The notes beneath the pieces were generated by a model. That model was not told where the DNA came from and searched no databases. It saw only the letters and a list, made by a program, of their open reading frames with translations. A stretch of 64,000 nucleotides of DNA, taken from the NCBI GenBank assembly GCA_016648135.1, contig JADDOH010024895.1, forward strand, positions 62,001 to 126,000, given 5' to 3'. Shown one piece after another: positions 23,851 to 35,470 of this stretch (positions are counted from its first letter, which is position 1; every line of letters starts with the position of its first letter). This stretch comes from Agrypnia vestita (lineage: Eukaryota; Arthropoda; Insecta; Trichoptera; Phryganeidae). A program made the position numbers and the translations under genes.

Positions 23851-26800
23851 GTTCATTTTTATCACTAATATATTTTAAACAAGCAAAATACATACAAAAC
23901 TCATTGATATTCACACAGCGTAATAAAATGCATCACGGAAATTTTACTTTATCAATATAGACACTGGCTCTATTCCCATATCTGTACTGGTCTGTGCCAA
24001 GGCACTTTTCACTTAGTTCTTTCACATCGTGCTGGGAAAGTTAATATTTATGAAATAATATTTTCTCAAAAATCTAAATCATCAATGTCGCTTCGTTATT
24101 TTTTAAGTCAATACCTACCCCTTATAATTTTCAGGACTTACAATTTACTCATGATTATATATTTACCTAGCTTAACTTATGTATTTTACCAACAGGATGA
24201 AATTAAAAAATATGTTTTATTTAATATCCAGCATGTTTAATCTTGTACGAAAGATAATTAATAACATCCTTAACTTGACAAGTGTGGAGTGTTAACAGAT
24301 TAAATTGAATCCATAAAAAAATCTTTGCTCCAAATTATAATTTCACAAGTATTAAAACGATGAAATAGGACCTTCATTATTATATTTAAAAACTTGGAAC
24401 AATTGGAACTGAAGATATCGCACAATCCACAGTAAATTGTAACATAATATACGTTTTATTTCTAAGTAGTAAAAGATAAAAATTATTCTCTATGCCCTCG
24501 ATAATCATATTAAAGTTAATTCACCCCTTCTCTGTATATCCCTAGTTTATCTTTCAAACGGGACTTCGTCATTCCCCTCAGTTTATACGAGAATTTTCGA
24601 TTCCTATGTATCGATTCCGCTCATAAGTATATCAATCCACTATTTAACGATTTAAAAACTAAGGTCCTATGTTAAATGATAGTTCCGTAAATTTAATTTT
24701 TAACATACGACACGGGATATTAGTGATGTGCATTATATTTTCGTGGCGTTCGTGCCCTATATTATTTACTCTACCAATAGTGACGGAATAAGCTAAGTCA
24801 TAATTTGAGACCTGATGGGTCTTGAACCTTTTTGTCTGGCATTTTTTTCTTATGGTGCCATCTCTTATCGGATGTTGTCCTTATCTTTTTTTCTTATGGT
24901 GCCATCTCTTATCGGAGATCGGCGATCATTCTTGCGATTACGACTTATTTAGCATTTTATCAATAGTTTTTTTTAAGTCCGTATAAGATTGTTGATGATG
25001 TCAATAACGTATACACACTTAAATTCGATTGTTCGTGTTCATTTATTCTTGCCTACAAACCTGGTTTACAATCCCACCAGGTCTGCCTGTAATATTCCTT
25101 GTGTACCAGACCGCATTCACTTCTCTGTAAAATATTCTAGTTGTTGCTAGTGTGTCTGTGTGCGGTCAGATGCAGCAAATGCTGTTTTAGAAGTTTCGCC
25201 TCTTGTTCTTTGTTAATTAATTAAATACGTGAATGCGCATTGTTCTTTCCTGCCATTATCAGCTCGCTGCGCGCCTGATGCAATTTTAAATTTAATTGCA
25301 TGTATTTCGGAGGCGTGATAATAATATAATAGTACTTATACAACTGCAATATTTACTATTCGAGATCTCTAAATTGATATTTTTTCGGTAAGTTTCGATC
25401 GAAATACTACCTATTGCAGCGGATCTTGTGAGGCGTCTTTCGAAAAATCTCAGAAGACTTCGAAATCACCCTCCGTTTAAAAGTTTAGCTACGTATTCAG
25501 AAAAGGGGAGCGTATCAAAGTTTTAGTATACCTAGCTTAATTTGGCAAAATATTATAACTAAAATTTGAGTATAAGTTGATCACCCAATAAGTTATTCGT
25601 AGTTTCAAATAACATTATTATTTTAGTACTAAATCAGTTAGGGAAAAATTTTATTTTTTGAGAATCATTTACCCACTTTTCTCTATAATATAATGGGGCA
25701 CGGTTGCTTTTTCACCCTTGTTTTATAGCCGCCCCGCTGTATCCCGCCGCCTTTCTATGTCCCTCACACCTTATGTGTAACGGATTTTGTGGACTCATTA
25801 ATGTTGTCCTTATCAGATTTTTGTCAAACTTTTATGAAAAATTAACTTGCTAAATTAAAAAGATTTTGATAAGTTCGCTAACCAGCCTGATCTACCTTCT
25901 TGTTTCAAATATTTGAAAAAAAAATTGAATATTGAACCTAGAGAAAAAAGTCTAAAACACACCTATACACAATACTAATTCTATATATTTCATAAAGGCA
26001 TGTTCTTATGAAGGATTGTCTGAACTGATAATCAGTTTATGAATTTCATAAAAACTCTTGTATTTTAAAATGTGAAATGAACAAATCGATCATTACCCTA
26101 GCAACAACATATCATTATTTCTCGTATTTTATAGGATTTTCTTGTATATTACTTTACACATGTAGAATATTCTATTTGAAAATTTTTGTCCCATGATAAA
26201 ATATATATACAGCATTATTCCATTATTACTTTGTTTTTCCAATAAACAACCGAATCAAAAGGGTCATTAATCTTGTTTTAAGGAAAGAGCTTATTCTCGT
26301 TTGTAATTTTCAGAATTCGTACTTGAACAATATTTTTCCGAGCTACTCTCTTTTTTATACAATCCCTGAATATTCATGACTTTCAACTCATTTTTCAGAA
26401 AGAAAATAAGGACCAAAAATCCCAAACATCTGTCGGCTAACAAAAAATATACTACAGGCTTACTTTAAACACAAAATAAAATTTTAAGTTTTAACTAAAC
26501 TAACACGACACGCTCTTGATATAAATTTTTATTTTAACCTTATTTTCTGAAAGTAAGTTGGGATTTATCTGATCAAGCTTTATTAATGATACAACGATAA
26601 CCATAAATAATTAAGTTAATGAGGGGATTGAAAAGTGTTGCCACGGGGGTAGCAGAATCTTCGCCAATATAATAATTTATCAAAATTCATTTTATTTACC
26701 CTTCCTTTTTATGCATTATCATAATTATATCACTTTTTCCTTGGTTTTTTTTACCAGCTTCGAGGAAACTTCACTGGTCATACTAAATTAATATTTTTTC

Positions 26801-26957
26801 GATATTATATAAAAAAATTATTACATTGTACTGTATATTCCCCAGAATAAAATACAATAAAAATAAAAATAAAATAAACATAAACATACTTCACTGTTCA
26901 GGATGATGAAACCAAAACATGCTGTGATTGTAATTTTTGATGAAATTATTATATTTA
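23851..26957. other. AT-rich intron with an exact 30-bp direct duplication
   Basis: A 30-bp block (TTTTTTTCTTATGGTGCCAT plus CTCTTATCGG) is present at 24842-24871 and exactly again at 24886-24915. A small GC-rich patch at 25720-25760 (TAGCCGCCCCGCTGTATCCC) is unique. Nothing else is supported. Confidence 0.5.
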
Positions 26958-27160
26958 TTAATTAAGATATATTAATGTCTCACAGAGACAAAGCTGATTA
27001 CATGGAAAACATCTATGGAAGTCTTCATAGAATGGCCACAGAGCTTATGACCTGTATCAGCTGGCTTAAGTTATCATTTTGCACAACGCTGCATTCACGA
27101 ATTCCACCATAAGAACATCCACACACTACCAAATTTTTGAAAGTTGTCTGTACCTATATG
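26958..27160. mobile_element. MITE family A, left two-thirds
   Basis: The left terminus TTAATTAAGATATATTAATG and TCTCACAGAGACAAAGC are followed by CTTATGACCTGTATCAGCTG and ACATCCACACACTACCAAAT, in the family order. The right terminus is missing. The frames at 27095-27409 and 27137-27358 overlap on opposite strands and are chance. Confidence 0.65.
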
Positions 27161-27431
27161 TTCTTTATCTGCCGCTTTAAAATATACAAGTTCACTACCA
27201 GCGGTGATGATATCGACTTTAGACTGAACTATCATAGCAAAGACGCAATATCCGATCATGTAAATATCAAAAGCAGCAATGTTCACTATTTTGAAGTAAA
27301 CACAGCAATATTCATATTTAGAAGTGAAATCTGTATTTATGAACCTAATTATTTTTAAATGCTTAGAGGAAAGTAACCATATACCTAATACGTAATAGAA
27401 TACCGCCATTTCTCGTTGATGAATTCTCTTA

Positions 27432-27576
27432 GGCCCGGATGTTTCAAGTTGAATTTTAATAAAAGTTCGTTTAAAGCATAGATTTTTACGGAAACGGATC
27501 GTTTGATTGGTGGAGAATGCAAAAATCTGCGCTTTAAACGAACTTTTTCTTTAATCCAACTTGAAGCAACCGGCCC
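27432..27576. mobile_element. PIF/Harbinger-like MITE
   Basis: The terminal inverted repeats are GGCCCGGATGTTTCAAGTTG and CAACTTGAAGCAACCGGCCC. A TTA trinucleotide flanks both ends (27429-27431 and 27577-27579), the 3-bp target duplication typical of PIF/Harbinger. It is 145 bp with a nearly palindromic interior (TTCGTTTAAAGC against GCTTTAAACGAA). A second copy is at 60957-61088. Confidence 0.75.
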
Positions 27577-27680
27577 TTAGCCACACAGAACAGCGATCTT
27601 TTATCTATTCCAAATATTATACTGGATTTGTAAGTTTTGCAAGTAAATTATGTTCCTTATTTAGATTTGACCAATGTTCC

Positions 27681-27755
27681 TATAGTATCTCATATAAATT
27701 AAAGTTTTGTAAATAATAAATAATAATTTCTTATAGTATCTCATATAAATTAAAG
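27681..27755 (+). repeat. 24-bp direct duplication
   Basis: TATAGTATCTCATATAAATT plus AAAG occurs exactly at 27681-27704 and 27732-27755, offset by 51 bp, in AT-rich DNA. It is a local duplication. Confidence 0.6.
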
Positions 27756-28249
27756 CTCATGGTTTTGTAGTATTCCATATTTGTGTACATATTCCATAAT
27801 TAAATGTTGATTTTGTTTTTGAGACAATTTTATGCCTTAAATTAATATATCTAACACAAGACTGTTAAGTTAAGCGAAAATATATGACTGATTATACAAT
27901 TACGAATAAAAGTTTTATATTTATATTACCATTTTTTATGTCACAAAAACAAAATGGTATTCCATATTTGGTAACTTTCCTCTATTTCCAATAAGACAGA
28001 GGTTTCATAGATTCCGGAGAAATTCCCTTGAGTAGTGTTAGGTTTTTTATATTTAGCTCAAAAATACCTCAGCTGCCTTTGCTATTAAATTCCAACCAGA
28101 CTCGCATAAAATATATACGAACCCAAATGTTAATAAAAAAAAACCTTATCGTTAACGGTTACCGAAATTTCGGTAAATTTTTGTGGTTGGTTTCAATTAT
28201 CGGTAAACCGGTTTGCCGGTATTTTCAATCCCTAATGGATGATCAAGAA

Positions 28250-28600
28250 AAACGCCGCCGCCCGTGGCGTGCGACACGCTCGCGCGCCCGCGTGGATGAG
28301 CCCCCGGGGCCGAACCATAGATAATTACTCCCGTAACATCGGCATCTATGGACTCCCCGGAATATTACCGCCGCCACAGCGTTCTAACATTTTTTGATTA
28401 ATAATAATTAAGCGTCACGAACACTTTGGGGAGTTTTCCGATTACGTCTGTTTCAGTTTATCTCCCAATTTAATGTTGTTTCGCCGCCAGGGCTGTTCAC
28501 AAAGTCAACCGCTTCATTAAGATGCCTATCTCATAACGAATCCGAGAAAAGTTTTCTGCCTTTTCCCGCCAAATTTTACCCGCCGTAATTTTCCCGCCAT
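28250..28600. promoter_or_regulatory. GC-rich island with triple CCCGCC motif
   Basis: At 28561-28598 three CCCGCC motifs follow A/T-rich tracts (TTTTCCCGCCAAA, TTTTACCCGCCGTA, TTTTCCCGCCAT). TTTCCCGC resembles the E2F/DP consensus. The preceding 28250-28320 is very GC-rich (CGCTCGCGCGCCCGCGTGG). A regulatory element is plausible but unproven. Confidence 0.35.
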
Positions 28601-28708
28601 AGTTTGGCAATAAGGAGCAGATGTTCAGACGTATTTAAGTGTTCTTTTGTTTCGCGCTCTCCTATTCGAATGAACAAACTTTTCATTGTTTGTGACGTCG
28701 TTTTGTAT

Positions 28709-28754
28709 ATGTGTGTGTGTGTGTGTGTATGTGTGTGCGTGTTTGTGTGTGTAT
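28709..28754 (+). repeat. GT microsatellite
   Basis: An interrupted (GT)n tract of about 45 bp. It is followed by TATACAGGGTGTAACA, which could be the start of an otherwise unrecognised DNA transposon. Confidence 0.85.
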
Positions 28755-29010
28755 ACAGGGTGTAACAGAGCTAGCCCACAATTTGATTATGAGTCGAAAA
28801 TGTTCAAGCACGTTATGAATATATTATGCAATATCAAAGTTTGCATTTTTTTCCATATTTCTGACATCGTTACAATAAGTTTTATCGATTATGAAAAATT
28901 TATTTATTTCAATACGAATCAGTGAAACAGCAAGGTTTTTTCATTTTATTTGACTACAATTATTTATCTTTCCCAATTTCTTCTTGTCTGGTGGGGATTC
29001 GAACATTATT

Positions 29011-29142
29011 AATATTTATGGAATACATGTCACATCAATATTAATAATATTTTAAACTAAGCAATCGAGTGTGCTATTAAAATCAGACCAATGTTAGTCT
29101 CCTGGAATGAGGCTCGTATCCCCGACCATTTGGTCATACTGC
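29011..29142 (-). repeat. tRNA-derived SINE, family A, diverged
   Basis: GGAATACATGTCACATCAAT and TCTCCTGGAATGAGGCTCGT, followed by ATCCCCGACCATTTGGTCAT, match the body and head of family A on the minus strand with many substitutions. Confidence 0.6.
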
Positions 29143-30829
29143 TACACTTACTTAATAAAAAATAAAAACCTTACTCATATACCTTGCCATTCTTACACAT
29201 AAAATCCTAATGTCTCTTTGTATGTCACACCTAGAAAAATTGATACACTTTATTAAATCGAAACAATCAACGCTATTTTCTACACGCTACAAGAAATTTG
29301 AATATTGAAATGTTACAGTTAACAAAAAAAAACAAAGACAACCGTCCTTCTATATACGAGTACGTCTGTCGCGCCCGTTCTGGTATATATTTATTACACT
29401 GGTTTGTTTGTTAAGTAAAAATCAAAGAATAAACAATTTTTGTCTTTAATCTTTAATCTTTATGTGCATGCAACATTCTAATAATTTATTCACTTAAAAA
29501 AATACATCGTCTCTTCTACGTGCAAGTATGAAAACTACTATTAATAAATAATATCCAACTTCCTTCAATTTAATATTCTCAAAGTCTGCCTTAAAACAGG
29601 TGTTCACCTTGTGAGTCGGCATATTTAAGTATTTTGTTGCATAAATTATATATATTTTATAATTTATTTTACGTGTCAGTTCAAACCAATTTTATTTTTT
29701 TAAACCAAATTAAAAAAACAAGTCTTTTCCTGCTTGTTTTGTTATTCTTGTAATCAATTTAAATTAAAACTAGTGCACGAAATTTCCCGCGTATAGTGTA
29801 GATATACATTATTATTCTAGTACCTATAGCTAGCAGCTTCCACCAGGAATTACTACCCGTCTTAATATTTAGTGCTTCATCATATCTTAAACCCTTCTGA
29901 ACCTAAATATATCAAAGAGATACGAAATATTAAACTATATTGTTCCTCGTATCTCCCTGCTGACGCCATGTTGACGCCATTTTTCCTTTCTGGTCGTCTA
30001 GATCGTGTACGGATAATAATACCCGATTAATGTAACAGAAATATGTGAAAAAGCCCTTGTCCCGTATCGGAAAACGATAATTCGGTTTTCCACTTAACAC
30101 CCCTTCAGTCCGACGAGCGATAGATTATGATCATCCATCATAAGTGACATCCATGCGGAGAATGATGCCACTTATACGTTGTGGCTTTAAGGGGTTAATG
30201 GAAAAATTATTAAAATACTCGCACACTATCCGATATATTAGTAACATATAGACCACGTCATATTAATCGATACGAGGCTTCACAATACAACATATAGGTA
30301 ACCTTCACGAAACAGCAACACAACGTTGCTGGACAATTGACATTGAAAATGTTATGTTAATACAAACATAGATACATTTTTCTATCACGATTTTTAATTT
30401 AATATCCAAATACTTTCAAAGAAATTGAATACGTCAAATAATTAAAATAATTTTCACAAATTTAAATAAGATTGTTACTATAAATTTATATATCGATATT
30501 TCAGAGTTACAAACTTAATAATATTATTAAAATATTCGAGCTTCCACGTCGGTCCCTCAAAACTGTGATTCGTGACCTTTATACACTCCCGCCCTCTTGA
30601 CTACACTTCTTCACTTTTTTCGGCATCCCGCAGATCTGAGAACTATCACCAAAGAAGTGCCTGTTGCTTTTCCTACTTGGTCGGTCCAACTGGTGGTGGA
30701 CCTTTAACTTCCCCCTGTCCTTAAACGTGGATCACCACCATAGGTTTCTCCAAGCTATCTTCACGCGAGTTATAAAAAAAATTAGAGTCGCCCTAGGAAA
30801 ATGTTTGATAGCCTATTTTTACCCGACTG
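29143..30829. other. AT-rich intron, nothing recognised
   Basis: No supported gene. Less AT-rich patches at 30090-30200 and 30540-30730 show no repeats or motifs I can name. Confidence 0.4.
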
Positions 30830-31590
30830 TGCTACGCAAAGGAGGGTAATGTGTTTATCAATCTATGTATGTATGTTTGTTCCTTTGTGGCGTTCTAGAG
30901 ACCAAACGCGTGGGCCGATTTTGATGATTCTTACGTGAATCGATTTTTCTTAATCCTGCGAGTGTCACTAAAGACATGACAGTAATCAAAATTCAATATG
31001 GCAACAACCAGGCGCCATATTGTGAAAAAAAAATGAAACTCAACGAACTACGTTAAATGGTATATCATTGTATGGGTATTTGAAAATCATCTTTAGGTTT
31101 CTTTTATCATTTTTCATTTTGAATGACCATTTAGGATCTATAACGATTTAAATTTGGTTAGCAACCATTCTCACTTAAATTTTCAATACCTACTTAAAGC
31201 TGTGAAAAAATTTCTTACATAATCGCGTAATAGGCGAAAAATAATTATCATGATCTATTGTTCTTAAAATCGAATGAGAAACCCAGAATTTTACTGCTTT
31301 GAAAAATAATTTCAATGACCGTTACCTAAAGCGTTACTTAATACTTAATACAGTAAGAAATAACTTAATTAAGAATAAATAAATAATAAAAAACTTACCG
31401 TCTTATAATCTTAACTAAAAATTGGAAAACAAAAAAATGTAGATACATTAAAAAATCAAAAAATCCGACTGCGTAAAAAGTGAACTTTAAATAAATAAAA
31501 AAGCCAAACTACGTAAAAATGAACTTTAAATAAATAAAAAAGCCAAACTACGTAAAAATGAACTTTAAATAAAAACTGAAAAGAAAAAAA
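30830..31590 (+). repeat. Interspersed repeat ending in a 39-bp tandem array
   Basis: It begins about CCCGACTGTGCTACGCAAAG, followed by TATGTATGTATGTTTGTTCC and GGCCGATTTTGATGATT. I associate this pattern with a common lepidopteran interspersed repeat, probably retroelement-derived. Its far end (31462-31583) is an array of three units with a 39-bp period (GCCAAACTACGTAAAAATGA plus ACTTTAAATAAATAAAAAA). The first unit has GACTGCG in place of AACTACG. Confidence 0.6.
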
Positions 31591-32281
31591 GTCCAGAATT
31601 CTTTTAAGTAATATTGAATAAAACTACACCATTGAAATCGTTTTATTATCGCCACACACATAAAACAAATAGTAAATTCTAATGCGGAACATAGCGACTT
31701 TAACTGTCGGAACCCATTATAAATCTAGACCGGCTCAAACCTTCCCAATAATTCATCCTAAAAAATCCCACTTGAAACTAGATAATAATCAATAAGTAGG
31801 TAAATGTGGGTAATGCTTCATAAAAATATCAGATATTTTGCCATTATTTTGCTATTTTTCATTTTGATTAAATTCATCAGGTTCATCTATTACCTAATCT
31901 TCATTAACAGGCTTACGCAATATTTAATTGATGAATAAGAAAAATTCTATTGAATCGTGTTTGTCTGCAAGAAATTTACATAATATTGTTGTTCTATTTT
32001 AAAGATTAAATTTGAATTGTCCTCTTGTATGTGTTGTGGATATTGGACGCCAGGGGCACGTCGGATAATGTTGTATTTGAAACAGAAAGAGAGAAATAAA
32101 CAACCGGTTGTGAACTCGTTGTTTTAGAAGTTGACGTACTGTGCTTAATATTGAGAAATCCAGGAATATTGTACACGTTAGACGGAGCAAGTAAAAAGCA
32201 ACCAAAGCATTGGCAATGAATATATCTTTTCGTAATGTCACTAGTAGCTAGATTTCGTTTCATTTGTCGGGTTTCAGTGAT
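31591..32281. other. AT-rich intron; region downstream of the 95-codon frame
   Basis: No gene is supported. Two overlapping minus frames (31999-32263) have no recognisable features. They lie just downstream of the better minus-strand frame at 32282-32569, where an untranslated region would be. Confidence 0.35.
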
Positions 32282-32569
32282 TTATTCTACGTGGTGCGCC
32301 CTAAAGAACTTTTTCAATATTCTTGAGACCTGGTCTTCCTCCCTCTCGACAATCTTTTCTACCGGTGCCTGCAACCCTTTTTGTCGCAGCCTGCAGATAA
32401 TCAGGTGAATGTCAAACACCACTCCGCCTTCAAGTTTGGTGCTCCAGTCGCGCAAACACAGCCTCGCTAATTGACCGCGCCGTTGCTTGTTGAAAAGTTT
32501 CGCCGACGGTGCTACCGGCTTATTTGGAATTGTTTGCTTAGCGACCAGCGCCTCCTGTTTTACCGACAT
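32282..32569 (-). CDS. Unrecognised intronless 95-codon open frame
   Basis: A minus-strand frame runs from ATG (32567-32569) to TAA, and its composition differs from the surrounding AT-rich intron. The protein is basic at its N-terminus (KLFNKQRRGQLARL). A central part, WSTKLEGGVVFDIHLIICRL, is followed by a charged helix-like stretch (EKIVEREEDQVSRILKKFF). The stop codon overlaps AATAAA, a poly-A signal. A CACGTG E-box lies just upstream of the ATG. I do not recognise the family. It could be a small gene nested in the cpo intron, a processed copy of a gene, or a fragment of a mobile element. No intron, poly-A tract or target duplication was seen to decide this. Transcript data are needed before calling it real. 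Confidence 0.35.
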   Translation of the reverse strand: MSVKQEALVAKQTIPNKPVAPSAKLFNKQRRGQLARLCLRDWSTKLEGGVVFDIHLIICRLRQKGLQAPVEKIVEREEDQVSRILKKFFRAHHVE

Positions 32570-33440
32570 TACCGAGCTCTGTCACGTGATAATACTCGAC
32601 TCTCGCCACTTTCTCGAACATAAGCCACATTACTAATAGTGTATGTCCACGGATGAAACTTCAATCTCTAAGAGTATGTAAAGTTGGGTGTGTACCTACT
32701 AGATGCGACATTTTATACTGCGTACGAAATACAGGCGGCAATCCACTTCGTTTTCAACTCTGTACTGAGTTTTACGTCCTTTCAAGGTGCATCTGCTATA
32801 AAATATCATCCGTGTAAGTACATAGGTAGGTACTCACGCCATTTTAGATATAAATAACGTATACTATATATAATCTGTGATATTTATTTATATTACATGA
32901 GTTTTATTAACATCATATCGAATGTTAACATAAATTGTGTCCGTTTTTTCCAAATGAAGAAGACAACAACAAAAAAATTCAACAAATTTGTAAGTAGGTA
33001 ATGTATTCTCCTTTATTATTTACAACTTCTTGCCAACGTTCTATGTAAAAAATTTTTGATGCGTCTGCGATAAAACCACACGAAGAATTCGTTTGTCATT
33101 CGAACAGAAGTAGGGTGTTGAAGATACTAACTTTTGTCTACATGACATTTTGAAGGCCTGAAGTTGAATAAAATAATAAATGTAACGTAAAAGCAAACAC
33201 ATTATCTAGTAGAGGAGAAAATTTTCTTTCCAATGAAACATAACTTTTTCCAATTAGTTTTACTTTTGGCGCGCATTTTAATATTTGAAAATAAACGAAC
33301 ACCACTTATGCACTATGATAATCTTTAGTCATGTCACGATATAGCGTTATCATCGTCACTATCATTGCAGGATTTGTCCATCTCCTTCCACTGGTGTGTT
33401 ATCATTGACAACCTATGGTGGTTCCACCCGTAGGTACACG
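32570..33440. other. AT-rich intron, nothing recognised
   Basis: No genes. It contains GTAGGTAC-type motifs (near 32692 and 32826) but no supported repeat boundaries. Confidence 0.4.
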
Positions 33441-33577
33441 TGCCGGCAAACATGTTGAACATTTTTCGGCGTAGTGGGGGAGAGTTTGCGCATATACCAT
33501 ACCACCAACGAGACCCAAAATTTGTCTTCTGCGCATTCCCCCACTACGCCGAAAAATGTCCAAGAAGTTTGCCAGCA
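33441..33577. mobile_element. Short MITE with 40-bp inverted ends
   Basis: TGCCGGCAAACATGTTGAAC plus ATTTTTCGGCGTAGTGGGGG on the left is the inverse of CCCCCACTACGCCGAAAAAT plus GTCCAAGAAGTTTGCCAGCA on the right. It is 137 bp in total, so it folds into a stem-loop. The overlapping frames at 33402-33799 on both strands are by-products. No clear target duplication and no other copy in the window. Confidence 0.65.
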
Positions 33578-34330
33578 ACTGTACTTTCTTTTGTCGTAAC
33601 TCTCTCAAATGTTTATGTTATAATTTATTTGTCGAATTTTTACGACATAAGTTTAAGGACCTTGCCCATAGAAATTTTCCCAACACGTTTTCTTTTGATA
33701 AATGGATTCTTAATGCTTATTTTCTACTTTTATATACGAGACGGTAATTTTAATATATTTATTTTATTTATATTCCGCCCCCAATTTGCTGCCCCTTAGA
33801 GTTTTCCGCCTCAAGTAGGTACCTACCATCTTACTTGGCCATGTCCTCGGGACGTCTTTGTTGACGACACTACTACTTGACTTATGACGGTTATAAAGAT
33901 TGCAGGTATTCGCAAGTACTAAAGCAGATATGAACCTGCATGATAGAACCGAATAAATCTGATAATTTCAATATAAGCAATACTATTTTAAAATAAAAAT
34001 ATATCAGTAGGTACACTTAATTATATTCAGAACTAAGCATATTCAATGTCTTAATATTCCTTCAATTTAGGTAGGTATGTTTGATGCATTCGTGTTATTG
34101 GCGAATTACAGCAGTCATTTCTATGGGTACCTACAAAGAATACTTTGTGCTGTTTCATTTATGTTGATATTTTATACGAAACTATTTAAATTAGTTCAGG
34201 GCAGTCCATCATGGTGTGAATAATTTTGAATAGAAATATATATAAAAACTATATCGTTTATTTCTCTATTCAATGTTCATTTCTTCAAATGAAGTAGTAC
34301 ACTAATATGATAATCGTAACTTTAATTTTC
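33578..34330. other. AT-rich intron, nothing recognised
   Basis: No genes. Several GTAGGTAC/TACCTACC motifs (33814, 34010, 34068) are clustered here. Confidence 0.4.
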
Positions 34331-34500
34331 TTAATTAAGATAAATTATAGAAGTCTCACAGAGACGAATCTATTTATATGGGAAACATTTATGGAAGTGT
34401 TTAGAGGTTAGCCATGGGGCTTACGACCTGTATTAGCTGGCTTATGTGATCACTTTACACAAAGCACCGAATCCACCGTGAGAAATCCACACATTATTAA
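34331..34500. mobile_element. MITE family A, left two-thirds
   Basis: TTAATTAAGATAAATTATAG and AAGTCTCACAGAGACG, then GGGCTTACGACCTGTATTAG and AATCCACACATTATTAAGC, follow the family order. The right terminus is absent. It ends only about 135 bp before the cpo exon, within its upstream intron. Confidence 0.65.
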
Positions 34501-34635
34501 GCTGGTGAACTAGCACTATTCTCCAAGTTGAATATTAAAACTACTTAATTTATCAAATATGTTCTGTAACGCATATAATTATTAAACTTGTTACTGTTAC
34601 ATTATTATTAATACTTTTTTTGTAATTCTTTCCAG

Positions 34636-34713
34636 GTTCGGACTTTGTTCGTCAGCGGTCTGCCGATGGACGCCAAGCCTCGAGAGCTTTATCTACTGTT
34701 TCGAGCTTACGAG
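34636..34713 (+). CDS. cpo: couch potato exon, first half of the RRM
   Basis: These 78 bp encode 26 residues, [15 protein letters not shown] then [11 protein letters not shown]. This is the start of the RNA-recognition motif of couch potato and its vertebrate relatives RBPMS/Hermes. LFVSGL is the RNP2 motif on the first beta strand, and [14 protein letters not shown] is the first helix. RNP1 (GFVTF in this family) would be in the next exon, which is not in this window. The exon is flanked by TTTCCAG at its 5' side and GAG|GTTTGT at its 3' side, and both borders fall between codons (phase 0). Couch potato is a nuclear RNA-binding protein of the nervous system and is linked to reproductive diapause in Drosophila. 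The donor is weak (T at +3 and +4). Without splicing the frame would run about 30 further codons to a stop. No other cpo exon was recognised on either side. Confidence 0.9.
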
Positions 34714-35470
34714 GTTTGTTTGTTTAATTATTATCGATTATCACCATTTTATACATATAATTTTCGTCAAGTACCTAATACAAAAGTAACTGTCACAAAA
34801 TAACAAGTTATATGCGATATAGTTACCTACTTTTCTTCCCGCCTTCATTTGAACGTGAATCAAAAGATGTTGCGCAACTGCGCAGTTTTAAAAACTTGTA
34901 TTGCTAGCGTGTTAGATGAAATATGCGAGCTTTATAACATAAAACGTAATATAATCGTTTATATCCTTGACAATACATTTTCTTTCCCATTACGAAATGC
35001 AATGATATTACAATAAATGCGTTCTACTTTGTTATTTTTATTTACTTATAAACACCAATAAAGGCTTTTCCAACTGCGGCACGGTATTGTTACGTTCGTA
35101 CGTCACGACAAAAGCTAGTTCAGCGGGCTTTGAACTGCGCGGCCTCATAATGCTTCCACATAATATATTTATTTTGCGTTAGATAACCCTAGCTATTTAT
35201 TAATGTGTTAGCCGAAAGCAGGCCTTATACGAGGACTCGCGGGCGTAGCATGCTATATCGTAATAACATCGCCTGCGAGGTATAATAAAGGCTAACATAC
35301 CAAAACGAATCACTTTATATCTTTTTTGCAAATTGACATTTAAACAGTTCAGAATAATTATGGATAGATAACATAATACACCACCTTAAATTATTTGATC
35401 AATAAAACTTAAGTATGCGTAATGATCATTAAATTAGGTGAAAAATATTGTTAAAGGTCTTTCCATTTAA
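34714..35470. other. Intron start, nothing recognised
   Basis: No gene or repeat boundary. A patch at 35200-35290 (GGACTCGCGGGCGTAGCATG) is GC-richer than its flanks. Confidence 0.4.

Larger units (their letters stand above)
1..34635 (+). other. cpo: cpo intron upstream of the RRM exon (partial)
   Basis: This is the sequence before the only recognised exon. It ends in a good 3' splice site: a T-rich tract followed by TTTCCAG, with the AG at 34634-34635. No upstream cpo exon was recognised, so the intron is at least 34.6 kb unless a short or poorly conserved exon was missed. It contains many transposable-element copies, listed separately. The intron assignment is inferred from the exon. Confidence 0.7.
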
